Below, piece after piece: positions 51,661 to 62,098 of a stretch of DNA of 64,000 bases. Numbering within the stretch: position 1 is the stretch's first letter; each line of letters begins with the position of its first letter. Location of the stretch: assembly GCA_017525805.1 (NCBI GenBank), contig JAFXSH010000020.1, positions 1 through 64,000 on the forward strand. The letters run 5' to 3'. The notes beneath the pieces were generated by a model. That model saw only the letters and a list, made by a program, of their open reading frames with translations. It was not told the DNA's origin and ran no database searches. This DNA comes from Clostridia bacterium. Lineage in GTDB: Bacteria; Bacillota_A; Clostridia; Christensenellales; Aristaeellaceae. A program made the translations under genes and the position numbers.

Positions 51661-53178
51661 TTACTGTTTGGTTTTCAGGAAATCTTTCGTAAAGCCTTCC
51701 AGCGCTGCTTTCAGCTTGCTTTCCGTTTCGGAAGAAAGCAGACCGGTTTCCCGGATGGCGTCCAGTACGTCCCTGTGCTGGGCCGCCATGCGCTGATAGA
51801 GGTTCTCTTCATATTCGGCTACGTCCTTCACTTCCACGTCTTTTAAGAAATCGTGGGTGACGGCGTAGAAAACGCACACCTGATTTTCCACGGCCACGGG
51901 CCGGTTGCGGCTCTGCTTGAGCACTTCCACGATGCGCGCGCCCTGGGCCAGACGGGCCTTGGTATCGGCGTCCAGGTCAGAGCCGAACTGGGCGAAGGAC
52001 TGCAGCTCGCGGTACTGGCTGTACAGCAGCTTTAAGCTGCCAGCCACCTTCTTCATGGCCTTGATCTGGGCGTCGCCGCCCACGCGGCTGACGGAAATGC
52101 CGGGGTCGATAGCGGGCATGATGCCGCTGTGGAACAGCTCGGTTTCCAGGAAAATCTGGCCGTCTGTGATGGAAATCACGTTGGTGGGAATGTAGGCGGA
52201 CACGTCGCCCGCCTGGGTTTCAATGATGGGCAGGGCGGTAATGGAGCCGCCGCCGTATTTCACGTCCACCCGGGCGGAGCGCTCAAGCAACCGGCTGTGC
52301 AGATAGAACACGTCGCCGGGGTAGGCTTCGCGTCCCGGCGGGCGGCGGATCAGCAGGGACAGGGCGCGGTAGGCCACGGCGTGCTTGCTCAGATCGTCGT
52401 AAATGATCAGCACGTCCTTGCCCTGATCCATAAAGTATTCCGCCATGGCGCAGCCGGAATAGGGGGCGATGTACTGGAGGGGCGCCAATTCGCTGGCGGA
52501 AGCGCTGACCACCGTGGTGTATTCCAGCGCGCCCGCCGCTGCCAGCGTATCCACCAACTGGGCCACCGTGGACATCTTCTGGCCAATGGCCACATAGATG
52601 CAAATCACGTTCTTGCCCTTCTGGTTGATGATGGTGTCCGTGGCAATGACGGTTTTACCGGTCTGGCGGTCGCCGATGATCAATTCGCGCTGGCCCCGGC
52701 CAATGGGGATCATGCTGTCGATGGCCTTGATACCGGTCTGCAAAGGAACGGAAACCTTTTTGCGCTGGATGATGCCGGGGGCGTTGCGCTCGATGGGCCG
52801 CATTTCATGGGTGTCCATAGGGCCCTTGCCGTCGATGGGCTGGCCCAGGGCATTCACCACGCGGCCGATCATGGCTTCGCCCACGGGCACGGAAACCACC
52901 TGGCCGGTGCGCTCCACGGTATCGCCCTCGCGGATGCCCTCGTCCGTGCCCAGCATAACGATGGCCACGGAGTTTTCTTCCAAGTTCAGGGCCATGCCGT
53001 ATTCCCCGTTGGGGAACTTTACCAGCTCGTTGGCCATGCACTGGTCCAGGCCGGTGGCACGTGCGATACCGTCGCCGATCATGATGATGGTGCCGGTATC
53101 GCTCTGGGAAATTTTATTGTTATAATGCTTGATCTGTTCTTTGATCAGCTTTGAAATTTCTTCGGGCTTCAATTGCAT
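51661..53178 (-). CDS. atpA: ATP synthase alpha subunit
   Basis: The 505-residue noncatalytic nucleotide-binding subunit starts [16 protein letters not shown], has Walker A GDRQTGKT (about residue 170) and [17 protein letters not shown] use the ATG at 53178 as the match to the family begins there; the ribosome site (AAAGCGGTG) is moderate. A longer frame to 53208 adds ten unrelated residues. It is cotranscribed with the rest of the operon. Confidence 0.97.
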   Translation of the reverse strand: MQLKPEEISKLIKEQIKHYNNKISQSDTGTIIMIGDGIARATGLDQCMANELVKFPNGEYGMALNLEENSVAIVMLGTDEGIREGDTVERTGQVVSVPVGEAMIGRVVNALGQPIDGKGPMDTHEMRPIERNAPGIIQRKKVSVPLQTGIKAIDSMIPIGRGQRELIIGDRQTGKTVIATDTIINQKGKNVICIYVAIGQKMSTVAQLVDTLAAAGALEYTTVVSASASELAPLQYIAPYSGCAMAEYFMDQGKDVLIIYDDLSKHAVAYRALSLLIRRPPGREAYPGDVFYLHSRLLERSARVDVKYGGGSITALPIIETQAGDVSAYIPTNVISITDGQIFLETELFHSGIMPAIDPGISVSRVGGDAQIKAMKKVAGSLKLLYSQYRELQSFAQFGSDLDADTKARLAQGARIVEVLKQSRNRPVAVENQVCVFYAVTHDFLKDVEVKDVAEYEENLYQRMAAQHRDVLDAIRETGLLSSETESKLKAALEGFTKDFLKTKQ

Positions 53179-53229
53179 CGTATCACCGCTTTCAATCCAT
53201 ACATCCATACCGGAGCATCAGCGTTTTGC

Positions 53230-53763
53230 TCATTCCTCCGTAATGGTCTGTTTGATGGCTGCCAGCCGGTGGCGAACAGTATTGTCATACCGCTTTCCAT
53301 CCATTTGCAGCAACACCCCGCCCAATACCGACGGGTCGATCTTTTCCTTGACGACGATTTCCTTCCCGGTGAGCTTTTTCAGCTTTTCAATCAGGCGGGT
53401 GCGCTGTGCTTCATTCAAAGCATTGGCGGTGGTCACTTCCGCCACGGCCACCTGATGTTCACGGAAATAGCATTCCTGATAGGCTGCGGCGCACTCCGAA
53501 AAGGCGTGAATAGCCCCCCGCTCCACCAGGATCTTGAGGAAATTCAGGGTGTATTCATGGATTTTGCCTTGGAAGGTTTCATCCACGATCCTGACGCGCT
53601 CCTCCTTGCTCATGGTCATATTGCCCAGCAGGTGAAGAAACGCTTCATTTTCCTGGAAGGCTTTCTGGATGGCCTGCACCTCTTCCAGCACCGCTCGGTC
53701 CAGCTTTTCCTCGGCGCACAGGGTGTACAGCCCCTCGCCGTATTCTCTGCCAAATTCCGTCAC
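53230..53763 (-). CDS. atpH: ATP synthase delta subunit
   Basis: The 177-residue OSCP/delta subunit joins the peripheral stalk to the head. It has the N-terminal helical bundle (YGEGLYTLCAEEKLD) and the C-terminal GKEIVVKEKIDPSVLGGVLLQMDGKRYD, a clear family signature. The GTG start overlaps the atpF stop (GTGA), so the stalk subunits are translationally coupled. Confidence 0.95.
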   Translation of the reverse strand: MTEFGREYGEGLYTLCAEEKLDRAVLEEVQAIQKAFQENEAFLHLLGNMTMSKEERVRIVDETFQGKIHEYTLNFLKILVERGAIHAFSECAAAYQECYFREHQVAVAEVTTANALNEAQRTRLIEKLKKLTGKEIVVKEKIDPSVLGGVLLQMDGKRYDNTVRHRLAAIKQTITEE

Positions 53764-54263
53764 GGCTGCTCACCAACATTCTGAATGAATTGGTCCACAA
53801 AGCCATCGTAATCCTTTTGGCTGATCTCGCGCTCGACCACCTTGGAAGCGATGTCCACGGCCAGTTCGGAGATTTCGCTCCTAACATCCTTTAACATCTG
53901 CTTTTTCTGCTGGGCGATTTCCGCTTCCGCCTTTTGCTTCACGTGGCTGGCCTGACTGTTGGCTTCCGCCACGATCTGGTCGCTTTTGCGCTGGGCGTTC
54001 TGGGTGGCGGTTTTGATCAGGGAATCCGCCTCCTGGCGCGCGGAAGCGAGGCGCTGCTCGTATTCCTGCTTCATTTCCTTGGCAGAATTCAGGCTTTCAT
54101 CGGCGTCGGAATAAATTTTGTCCACCTGGTTCTGCCGTTCGGTCATCACCTTCTGGACGGGCTTGAACAGGAATTTTTTGATGATCAGGAAAATGATGAC
54201 CAGATTAGCCAGGGAAAGCAGCGTATTCCACAGATTGACCGAAATAATATCCAATGACTGCAT
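53760..54263 (-). CDS. atpF: ATP synthase b subunit
   Basis: The 167-residue peripheral stalk subunit has one N-terminal membrane helix (about 12-30, LLSLANLVIIFLIIKKFLF) followed by a long charged helix of about 120 residues that dimerises. ATG at 54263 follows AAAGGCTGAG; a TTG seven codons upstream is less likely. It lies 49 bases after atpE. Confidence 0.95.
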   Translation of the reverse strand: MQSLDIISVNLWNTLLSLANLVIIFLIIKKFLFKPVQKVMTERQNQVDKIYSDADESLNSAKEMKQEYEQRLASARQEADSLIKTATQNAQRKSDQIVAEANSQASHVKQKAEAEIAQQKKQMLKDVRSEISELAVDIASKVVEREISQKDYDGFVDQFIQNVGEQP

Positions 54264-54312
54264 CTTCTCAGCCTTTCTAATCAAGGGTTTGTATCAGGAA
54301 GAACGCCTGCTG

Positions 54313-54627
<315 letters not shown>

Positions 54628-54680
54628 TCAAATGTTGTGATATGCGGATGAACCGCTTTGCACCGGAGACGAATTTTTCT

Positions 54681-54718
54681 TCGCCGATGAGGTTCCCGCC
54701 ACAGGCGGTCATCGGCGA
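54681..54718 (-). promoter_or_regulatory. Intercistronic hairpin between atpB and atpE
   Basis: TCGCCGATGA pairs with TCATCGGCGA, and inner CCGCC pairs with GGCGG, in the 176-base atpB-atpE gap; AAGAAAAATTCG follows on the transcript. It may stabilise the downstream message and raise the c-subunit dose. No gene is in the gap. Confidence 0.6.
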
Positions 54719-54791
54719 TTTATCCCCTTCCAAGAAAGACATAAAGGGGTATTTCGCTTTTCTTTCCTTAAAGATTCTTGCTCGTTCCTGT

Positions 54792-55649
54792 TTATCCTTC
54801 TTCCGGCACTGCCGTTGCCACGAACATCATGGTCAACATGGCGAAGATGAACGCCTGCATGCACCCGGAGAAAATATCAAAGTACAGGGAAAGAACGGCG
54901 GGAAGGCCGACTTGCAGGAAGGGAATCTTACCTAAGATACCCGGCAGCCAGCCCAGCAGCATATTGGAAAGGCTGCGCAGGGCGTAAGCGATCAGGGTGG
55001 AAATGACCATGCCGCTCATGACGTTGCCGTAATGACGGAAGGACATGGAAATGGGCGTGGCCACCTCGCCGATGATATTCAGGGGGGCGAAGATGGGAAT
55101 GGGGCTGAAAAAGCCCTTGATGTAATTCCACAGCCCTCCCTTGAGCTTGTAATGGGTGATCAGGATGAACACCAGGATGGCCCAGCCCAGCACGATATTC
55201 AGGTCCGACGTGGGGGCGAAAAGGCCCAGCAGGCTGCTTAGACTGCTCAGGGCGGACAATGCCAGGATACCGGCCACAAAGGGCGCAAAGCCCATGAACT
55301 TTTCGCCCATGTTGCCGCTGACCAACTTATTGACCGTGTCCACGATCCATTCCGCCGCAAGCTGCCGCTTGGAATCGGGAATCACCTTGATCCCGTGGGT
55401 CAGGTACAGGCACACGCCCAAAATGGACAGGATGATGGCCCAGGAATTGACCTGCGCGGCGGTGATGGGCCATTCCTGCAGGGGCATGGGGATGGTAAAG
55501 TACACCTGCGCGCCGGAGATGACCACGCCGTCCTCCAGGGGAGCGTCCGGCGTGGTGCAGATTTTAATCGCCATCGCCAACACCAGCGGCAAGATGATCA
55601 GAAGCAGCAGAAGGGCATCCACCAACCGGGAATTTTTTTTGTTTTCCAC
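54792..55649 (-). CDS. atpB: ATP synthase a subunit
   Basis: The 285-residue membrane stator has about six helices; the essential arginine is expected in the helix SNMLLGWLPG neighbourhood, with the SMSFRHYGNVMSGMV segment (Arg before HYGN) typical of the family. It forms the two ion half-channels against the c ring. I use the GTG at 55649, since AAGGAGG at the end of atpI stands 12 bases before it; the frame extends back to a TTG at 55682 that would overlap atpI and lacks a site. Confidence 0.93.
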   Translation of the reverse strand: MENKKNSRLVDALLLLLIILPLVLAMAIKICTTPDAPLEDGVVISGAQVYFTIPMPLQEWPITAAQVNSWAIILSILGVCLYLTHGIKVIPDSKRQLAAEWIVDTVNKLVSGNMGEKFMGFAPFVAGILALSALSSLSSLLGLFAPTSDLNIVLGWAILVFILITHYKLKGGLWNYIKGFFSPIPIFAPLNIIGEVATPISMSFRHYGNVMSGMVISTLIAYALRSLSNMLLGWLPGILGKIPFLQVGLPAVLSLYFDIFSGCMQAFIFAMLTMMFVATAVPEEG

Positions 55650-55656
55650 AGGGATT

Positions 55657-56121
55657 TTATGCCTCCTTCTGTTTGTTTTCAAATAGGCTTCGCAGGGCGA
55701 TCACGATGCGGGGAAACAGCATGGGCAGCAAAGCGGCCCAAGGATGGAAGATGGGTGCTGTCACCGCCAGCGCGGCCACGCCGCCAAGCATGAGCATCCG
55801 CAGCAGGAAGGAAAGCTGCATTTGCTTCCCGGCCTGCTTGGCCTCGTCGCTTAAAGGCTGTTCCTTTTCTTCTTCCTCTGTCCCCTCGGTTTCCTCTTCC
55901 TTTTTGGGCAGAACGGGCATGCTGCCCGTTACCTTCTGCACGGTGAGCGCCATGAGGAAAAAGTTGCCAACGGCTGCGGCAAAGCCCAAGCCCGCGCCCA
56001 GCAGCACGGTATAATCAAATTGCCTGATGATCAGAAACACGGCAATCATCAGTATCGTGAGCACGCCAACGCCCAGCGCCATTTTTTTGGTTTCCGCCTG
56101 CACGGCGGGCTGAACCTTCAT
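55657..56121 (-). CDS. atpI: AtpI-like small membrane protein of the ATP synthase operon
   Basis: The 154-residue protein has four hydrophobic segments (about 15-33, 39-60, 105-122 and 125-142) and an acidic insert between the second and third (EEETEGTEEEEKE). Position between upp and atpB and topology match the AtpI family, which helps c-ring assembly. The sequence itself is poorly conserved, so the name rests mostly on position. Confidence 0.8.
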   Translation of the reverse strand: MKVQPAVQAETKKMALGVGVLTILMIAVFLIIRQFDYTVLLGAGLGFAAAVGNFFLMALTVQKVTGSMPVLPKKEEETEGTEEEEKEQPLSDEAKQAGKQMQLSFLLRMLMLGGVAALAVTAPIFHPWAALLPMLFPRIVIALRSLFENKQKEA

Positions 56122-56139
56122 GATTTTGCTTTCCTCGTT

Positions 56140-56793
<654 letters not shown>

Positions 56794-56831
56794 TCATACG
56801 CAAAAATGCAGGCTTTTCATACCAATTGAAT

Positions 56832-56860
56832 ATTATAATCGAAAATGCCGCCCTTGACAA
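56832..56860 (-). promoter_or_regulatory. Sigma-A promoter of the upp-atp operon
   Basis: On the minus strand TTGTCA (56860-56855), 17 bases, TATAAT (56837-56832). A short palindrome GCGTATCATACGC lies in the leader (about 56790-56802). No other promoter is obvious within the operon. Confidence 0.8.
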
Positions 56861-56919
56861 GCACAAATTCCGAAAGAATATCGCCGTTTATTATCGTGAA
56901 AAAAACTGGCAAACGAAAA

Positions 56920-56963
56920 GCTCATACGCGCCAGATGCTATGACCGATCCGAAGCGTATGAGC
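56920..56963 (-). terminator. Terminator of the glucosidase gene
   Basis: GCTCATACGC and GCGTATGAGC (10 bases) enclose a 24-base loop; TTTTCGTTT follows on the minus strand. Confidence 0.75.
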
Positions 56964-56990
56964 GTATTCTTTCTGTTCAGAAGCAGCCTG

Positions 56991-58658
56991 TCACGACAGT
57001 TTCACGATCGCTTCGTAGGGCTGGAGCAAACCCTTTTGGTGGGTCGGGTAATTAGAGATCAATTCCTGGCCCGCCGTTTCATCCATGAGGGTGCAGGGGG
57101 CCTTGCGGTCAGTCCAGTTGAGGGCAACGGTGAGGGTTTTGCCCTCATACACGCGCTGATAAGCCCAAACGCAGGGATCGTTCTCCAGAAGCGGAACGAA
57201 TCTGCCGTACACGATCACGGGATGGGCGTGCCGCAAGGCGATCAGCTTCTGGTAGTAGCGGTAAACGGAATCCGGGTCCTTCATCTGGTCCTCGGCGTTG
57301 ATCAGCAGATAGTTCTTATTGACGGGCAGCCAGGGCGTGCCGGTGGTGAACCCGGCGTTGGGCTGGGTGTTCCACTGCATGGGGGTGCGGGCGTTATCGC
57401 GGGAGATGCGGGCGAAATAGCGCAGCATATCCTGGGCGTCCACGCGGCCGCTCTCCACCCATTGCTTCCATGCGTTGTGGTTTTCAACATCCTGATACTG
57501 GTCGATGCTGGTGAAATAAATGTTGGTCATGCCCAGCTCTTCTCCCTGGTAGACGTAGGGCGTGCCGCGCAGGGTGTGAATGAGTGTCGCCAGCATTTTG
57601 GCGCTCCTGGCGCGGAAAAGCTCGCTGTCGTTGCCGTAGCGGCTCACCTGGCGCGGCTGATCGTGGTTGCCCAAGTACACCGTGTTCCAGGCTTTGCCCT
57701 GCAGAGCCAGCTGCCAGCGGTTCAGGGTGGAGCGCACATCGTTCAGCGGCGCGCCGTGATCGCTCCATTTGGCTAATTCGGTGCCGTCGTTCAGACCGTC
57801 GTTGTGCTCGAAAGCGAACACCATGTTCAGCTCGCTCTGATCCTCGTTTTCATACCGCAGGGCGTTTTCCGTGGTGCCGCTGGTTTCGCCCACAGTGAGC
57901 AGGTCGTAATAGTTCAGCACCTCCTGGCGCATTTCCCTCAGATACCGGTGGGTCGCCTCGGTGTGCATGCAGGAGGGCGAAAAATCGCCGTACAGCGCGC
58001 CGGGGGCCACCGGCCCGTCGTTGAAGTTTTCTTTTCCGATCATGCCGATCACGTCCATGCGGAAGCCATCAATGCCCTTGTCGCACCACCAGCGCATCAT
58101 GTCAAAGATGCTCTGGCGCACCTTGGGGTTGGCCCAGTTCAGGTCGGGCTGCTCCTTGGTGAACAGGTGCAGATAATACTGCCCGCTGGCTTCGTCGTAT
58201 TCCCAGGCGGAGCCGGAAAAGCAGCTGCCCCAGTTGTTGGGCGGCCCGCCGTTGACGCCGTCGCGCCAGATATAGTAATCCCGGTACGGGTTATCCTTCC
58301 CCTTCCGGCTTTCCACGAACCACTGATGCTCGTTGGAGGAATGGTTGGCTACTAAGTCCATGACCAGCTTCATGCCCCGGGCGTGGATTTCCGACAGCAT
58401 CCGGTCAAAATCGTCCATGGTGCCGAATTCCTTCATGATGGCACGGTAATCCGAAATATCGTAGCCGTTATCATGATTGGGCGAGGCGTAGATCGGGCTT
58501 ACCCAGATCACGTCCACGCCCAATTCCTTCAAGTAATCCAGGTGTGCCGTGATGCCGTTCAGATCACCGATGCCGTCGCCGTTGGAATCGGCGAAGGAAC
58601 GCGGATAGATTTGATACACCACAGCTTCCTTCCACCATGCTTTTCTTTCTTCGCTCAT
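56991..58658 (-). CDS. GH13 alpha-glucosidase, oligo-1,6-glucosidase type
   Basis: The 555-residue cytoplasmic enzyme is a GH13 glucosidase: N-terminal YQIYPRSFADSNGDGIGDL, nucleophile Asp202 in DGFRMDVIG, acid/base Glu258 in VGETSG, and Asp333 in GNHDQPR. Val203 next to the nucleophile is the residue associated with alpha-1,6 (isomaltose, panose) activity in oligo-1,6-glucosidases, where alpha-1,4 enzymes carry Thr. It probably hydrolyses the sugars brought in by the adjacent ABC importer. AAGGAGAA precedes the ATG; a hairpin separates it from the permease gene. Confidence 0.92.
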   Translation of the reverse strand: MSEERKAWWKEAVVYQIYPRSFADSNGDGIGDLNGITAHLDYLKELGVDVIWVSPIYASPNHDNGYDISDYRAIMKEFGTMDDFDRMLSEIHARGMKLVMDLVANHSSNEHQWFVESRKGKDNPYRDYYIWRDGVNGGPPNNWGSCFSGSAWEYDEASGQYYLHLFTKEQPDLNWANPKVRQSIFDMMRWWCDKGIDGFRMDVIGMIGKENFNDGPVAPGALYGDFSPSCMHTEATHRYLREMRQEVLNYYDLLTVGETSGTTENALRYENEDQSELNMVFAFEHNDGLNDGTELAKWSDHGAPLNDVRSTLNRWQLALQGKAWNTVYLGNHDQPRQVSRYGNDSELFRARSAKMLATLIHTLRGTPYVYQGEELGMTNIYFTSIDQYQDVENHNAWKQWVESGRVDAQDMLRYFARISRDNARTPMQWNTQPNAGFTTGTPWLPVNKNYLLINAEDQMKDPDSVYRYYQKLIALRHAHPVIVYGRFVPLLENDPCVWAYQRVYEGKTLTVALNWTDRKAPCTLMDETAGQELISNYPTHQKGLLQPYEAIVKLS

Positions 58659-58685
58659 AAGTTCTCCTTACAAAAGATGGAAAAT

Positions 58686-58710
58686 GCAGGGGCATATCGC
58701 ATGCCCCTGC
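58686..58710 (-). terminator. Attenuator-like hairpin between permease and glucosidase
   Basis: GCAGGGGCAT pairs perfectly with ATGCCCCTGC and is followed by ATTTTCC on the minus strand. It may reduce readthrough into the glucosidase gene. Confidence 0.65.
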
Positions 58711-58722
58711 AAAGAAACAGGT

Positions 58723-59622
58723 TTATTTGATTGAGCCTTCCACCATGCCCTTGACGATATACTTCTGGGCGAAGATATACAGGATGATGATGGGCAGCAT
58801 GGCCAGCAGGGTGGAAACCATGATCAGGTTCCACTGCTTCACGAAGGAACCGTTGAAGCCCTGCACGGCCAGGGGGATGGTGCGGATATCGCCGGAAGCG
58901 CCCAGCACCAGCAGAGGCAGCAGATAGTCGTTCCAGATCCACAGGCCGTTCAGCACCAGGACGGTAACGAACACGGGCTGCAGCAGGGGGAACACGATGC
59001 GGAAGAAGGTGCCCGCGCGGGAGCAGCCGTCGATGTCCGCCGCTTCTTCCAGCTCCAGGGGCACGCCCTTGATGAAGCCGTGGAAGATGAAGATGCTCAT
59101 GGCTTCGCCGAAGCCCAAGTAGGCAAAGATGATGCCCTGATAGGAACGCAGCATGGGGATGCCGATGAAATCACCCAGCGTTTTGAACCAGGTGAGCAGC
59201 GGGAACATAACCACCTGGAAGGGGATGACCATGGCGGCCACGTAGGTCAGGAACAGGATATTGCTCCACCGGGTCTTATTGCGCACCAGCACCCAGGCGG
59301 CCATGGCCGAGAAGATGGAGATAGCGGCCAGGGACAGCACGGTGATGATCAGACTGTCGCGGCAGGCGGAGAGAAAGTTGAAGGTGGGGTTGTTCCACAC
59401 GTCGGAAATGTTCTGGAACAGGTTGCCCGGGTTCTCCGGCAGGCCCACAGGCTTGTTGATGATTTCGGCATTGGTGCGCATGGAGTTCATGATCACAATG
59501 ACGAAAGGCAGCATGAACAGGATAAAGAGGAGCAGCGTAAGGATTTCCAGGGCAATGCGCCGTCCCGGATGGGGAATGGAACCGGCCATGCGCTCGATCT
59601 GTTCGGGTTGCTTCTTAGCCAT
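58723..59622 (-). CDS. Sugar ABC transporter permease, MalG type
   Basis: The 299-residue protein has six membrane helices and the EAA loop (LEEAADIDGCSRAGTFFRIVFPLL), which docks with the ATPase. MalG-like members form the sugar pore with MalF-like partners. No ATPase gene is in this operon, so it likely uses a shared one such as MsmK encoded elsewhere. The start overlaps the stop of the other permease by one base, with AAGGAGG upstream. Substrate is inferred from the glucosidase downstream. Confidence 0.9.
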   Translation of the reverse strand: MAKKQPEQIERMAGSIPHPGRRIALEILTLLLFILFMLPFVIVIMNSMRTNAEIINKPVGLPENPGNLFQNISDVWNNPTFNFLSACRDSLIITVLSLAAISIFSAMAAWVLVRNKTRWSNILFLTYVAAMVIPFQVVMFPLLTWFKTLGDFIGIPMLRSYQGIIFAYLGFGEAMSIFIFHGFIKGVPLELEEAADIDGCSRAGTFFRIVFPLLQPVFVTVLVLNGLWIWNDYLLPLLVLGASGDIRTIPLAVQGFNGSFVKQWNLIMVSTLLAMLPIIILYIFAQKYIVKGMVEGSIK

Positions 59623-60521
59623 TACGCCTCAACCTCCTTGCTCTTGTTGTAGGAGACCTGGATAATGGAGAAGATGGTCAGCACGATAAAGAACAGCACG
59701 GCCTTGGCCTGGCCTTGGGCCATGTTGTTGTACTTGAATGCGGTCTGATAGATATTCAGGGCCAAAAGCTCGGAGCTGTTGACGGGCTTGTTCATGAAGA
59801 TGCCCACGGGGCCGCCGTTGGTCAGGGCCACGTTCACGTCATACATCTTGAAGCTGTTGGTCAGGGTCAGAAACAGGGAAATGGTGAAGGCGTTGGCCAT
59901 GAGGGGGATTTGGATCCTGGTGATCCGCGTCCAGTACTTGGCTCCGTCCACTTCCGCCGCTTCCATGACGGACTTGGAAATGCTCTGGATGGCCGCCACA
60001 TAGATCAGCATGATGTAACCGGCATACTGCCAGGTGTTCACGGTGACCATGGTGAACATGACGGTGTCCTTATTGGAGATCAGGGACTTGGATATCAAAT
60101 CCCAGCCGATAGCCTGGCCCACGGAGGGCAGGATGTTGCTGAAAATGAACTGCCAGATCAGGCCCAGCACGATACCGCCGATCAGGTTGGGCACGAAGAA
60201 GCCCGCGCGGTACACATTGCGGCCCCGAATTTCGCTGGTCACCAGCAGGGAAATGATGAAAGCCACCACGTTGACGGTAATGATGTTGATGATGGTGAAT
60301 TTCAGCGTCACCAGGAAGGAATGCAGGAACGCGGGCTCATTGAAGATGGTCTTATAGTTATCTAAGCCCACCATTTTGGTGAAGGAGCCGGTGCCCTGCC
60401 AGTCGGTGAAGGAATAGAAGATACCGTAGATGAATGGGATGATGATGACCATCAGAAACGCAAGCAGCGTCGGCACCAGAAACAGGAATTCCGTCAGCTT
60501 GCGCTTTTGTTTGCTGGTCAT
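59622..60521 (-). CDS. Sugar ABC transporter permease, MalF type
   Basis: The 299-residue protein has six membrane helices, the opening FLFLVPTLLAFLMVIIIPF and an EAA loop (VMEAAEVDGAKYWTRITRIQIPLM). It pairs with the MalG-like protein. AAAAAGGGGG precedes the ATG. It follows the binding-protein gene after 115 bases that hold a GC-rich hairpin, an arrangement that lets the binding protein be made in excess. Confidence 0.9.
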   Translation of the reverse strand: MTSKQKRKLTEFLFLVPTLLAFLMVIIIPFIYGIFYSFTDWQGTGSFTKMVGLDNYKTIFNEPAFLHSFLVTLKFTIINIITVNVVAFIISLLVTSEIRGRNVYRAGFFVPNLIGGIVLGLIWQFIFSNILPSVGQAIGWDLISKSLISNKDTVMFTMVTVNTWQYAGYIMLIYVAAIQSISKSVMEAAEVDGAKYWTRITRIQIPLMANAFTISLFLTLTNSFKMYDVNVALTNGGPVGIFMNKPVNSSELLALNIYQTAFKYNNMAQGQAKAVLFFIVLTIFSIIQVSYNKSKEVEA

Positions 60522-60559
60522 GGCTTATTCCCCCTTTTTCAGTTAGGAGTGATAGGAAA

Positions 60560-60602
60560 GGGGGCCGCGTCCAAGAAAAAGGTTCTCCGGGCGCAGCCCC
60601 CC
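60560..60602 (-). promoter_or_regulatory. GC-rich hairpin between binding protein and permease genes
   Basis: GGGGG-CGCG pairs with CGC-GCCCCCC around a large loop with AGAAAAAGG. Position right after the binding-protein gene fits a processing and stability element or partial terminator. Confidence 0.6.
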
Positions 60603-60636
60603 TGATCAGTTGGTATGCTGATACGTTCAGGAAAGT

Positions 60637-61869
60637 TTACTTGGCGATGCCAGCGATGGCGTCCTTCATCATGATTTCAAAGGTGTCCACGTCGATGGCC
60701 TGAGCGGCGAACAGTTCGTAGATCTGGCCCAGAGTGCCCATGCCGAAGCCGTCGGGCAGTTTGTACTGCTGCCAGTCATAGGTCTTGCCAGCGGCGTTCC
60801 ATTCCATGACAGATTTGGACAGGGGAGTGGTGGGAGCGATGGTCACGTTGGTGAAAGCGGGCACCATGGCGGCCTTGTTCACCATGTAGTCGGCGCCTTC
60901 TTCGGAGGTGGCCAGGAAGTTCAGGAAGGCCAGCGCCTCGTCCTTGCTGCCGTTTTCATTGACAACGTACCAGGAGGGAGGATTGACCAGGATGCCGTCG
61001 GTGTCTTCATGCAGGAAAGCATGAGGCGCGTAGGCGATTTCAAAGTCGGGATTCAGCACCACCAGAGAAGGATCCATCCAGTTGCCCTGATGATAGAAGG
61101 CGGCTTTGCCGTTGGCGAAAGCGGCCAGCTGGCTGTCCTGGGTGCCGTTGAGCAGCATTTCCTGGGTGCTGTACTGGAACAGCAGGGCCACGTACTGGCA
61201 ATACTGATGGAAGCGTTCTTCGTCCACTTTGCCTTCCAGCACTTGGTCGATATAGGTGGTGTCGTTGCGCTCGTTGCCCACGGTCAGGTACACATTGAAG
61301 TTATGCAGGCCGGTTACCCAGGTCATGCCGGTGGTAGTGCCGGCCACCATGGAAACCACCATGTCCAGGCCCAGTTCATCCTTCATGGAATCCAGCTTTT
61401 CAAAGGCGGCCTTGAGGGCGTCGAAGTTGGTCAGGGTGGCGGGGTCGATGCCGGCCTTGTCCAAGATGGACTTGTTGTAAGCCAGGCCATAGCCTTCCAC
61501 AGCCACGGGGAAGCCGACTACCTTGTCGCCGTCCATGTAGGCGGCGGCGGTGTACTGGGTCCATTCCGCGCCGGTCTGATCCGCGATCTTGTCCTTCCAG
61601 AGCTCGTAGCCGGAGGGGCCTTCAATGACCCAGATGTCGGGTTCGCGGCCGGACTGCATTTCGGCCTTCAGCACGGTATTGTAGTCGGAAGAGCCGCCGC
61701 CGGTGATGACTTTGACATCAACGCCGGTCTTTTCCTTGTACAGCGCGGCAAAGTCCTGCAGGGCGTTGGTGATTTCCACCTTGTTCTGGCAGATCACGAT
61801 GTCGGCCAGAGCGCTGACGCTGGTGAGCAGCATCATCGCGCACAGAATGAGAGCGACCAGTTTCTTCAT
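60637..61869 (-). CDS. Sugar ABC transporter solute-binding protein
   Basis: The 410-residue secreted protein has a signal peptide (1-22, SVSALADI) without a clear lipobox, and the class I sugar-binding fold of MalE: VDVKVITGGGSSDYNTVLKAEMQSGREPDIWV and AAFANGKAAFYHQGNWMD. It captures oligosaccharides for the permease pair. AAGGAGG lies seven bases before the ATG at 61869; the longer frame to 61914 crosses that site. Likely glucans such as maltose or isomaltose, by context only. Confidence 0.9.
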   Translation of the reverse strand: MKKLVALILCAMMLLTSVSALADIVICQNKVEITNALQDFAALYKEKTGVDVKVITGGGSSDYNTVLKAEMQSGREPDIWVIEGPSGYELWKDKIADQTGAEWTQYTAAAYMDGDKVVGFPVAVEGYGLAYNKSILDKAGIDPATLTNFDALKAAFEKLDSMKDELGLDMVVSMVAGTTTGMTWVTGLHNFNVYLTVGNERNDTTYIDQVLEGKVDEERFHQYCQYVALLFQYSTQEMLLNGTQDSQLAAFANGKAAFYHQGNWMDPSLVVLNPDFEIAYAPHAFLHEDTDGILVNPPSWYVVNENGSKDEALAFLNFLATSEEGADYMVNKAAMVPAFTNVTIAPTTPLSKSVMEWNAAGKTYDWQQYKLPDGFGMGTLGQIYELFAAQAIDVDTFEIMMKDAIAGIAK

Positions 61870-61980
61870 AGGATATCCTCCTTCATTTTGATACGGCAGA
61901 GCCGTATATTTCAAGCAGCATCCGCTGCTAATGGAGCAACAGTCAGAAATGTGCCATCATCGATCGTTTTCGATACAAAA

Positions 61981-62075
61981 AGATCATTTTGACATATTGT
62001 TGACAACTTCTGATCTAAGTTTAGCACATTCCCACAAAAAACGCAACCATAAAATTTGTATACAATTATTGTCAA
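61981..62075 (-). promoter_or_regulatory. Control region of the sugar operon with two candidate operators
   Basis: On the minus strand TTGACA (62075-62070) and a weak -10 (TTATGG, 62052-62047) flank TTGTATACAA (62065-62056), a perfect 10-base palindrome within the 17-base spacer, a good repressor site. Downstream an AGATCA/TGATCT inverted repeat (61981-62016) encloses two TTGACA-like units. The 229 bases from 61870 to 62098 hold no gene. Confidence 0.55.
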
Positions 62076-62098
62076 TCATAAGACCACAATCAAAAAAC

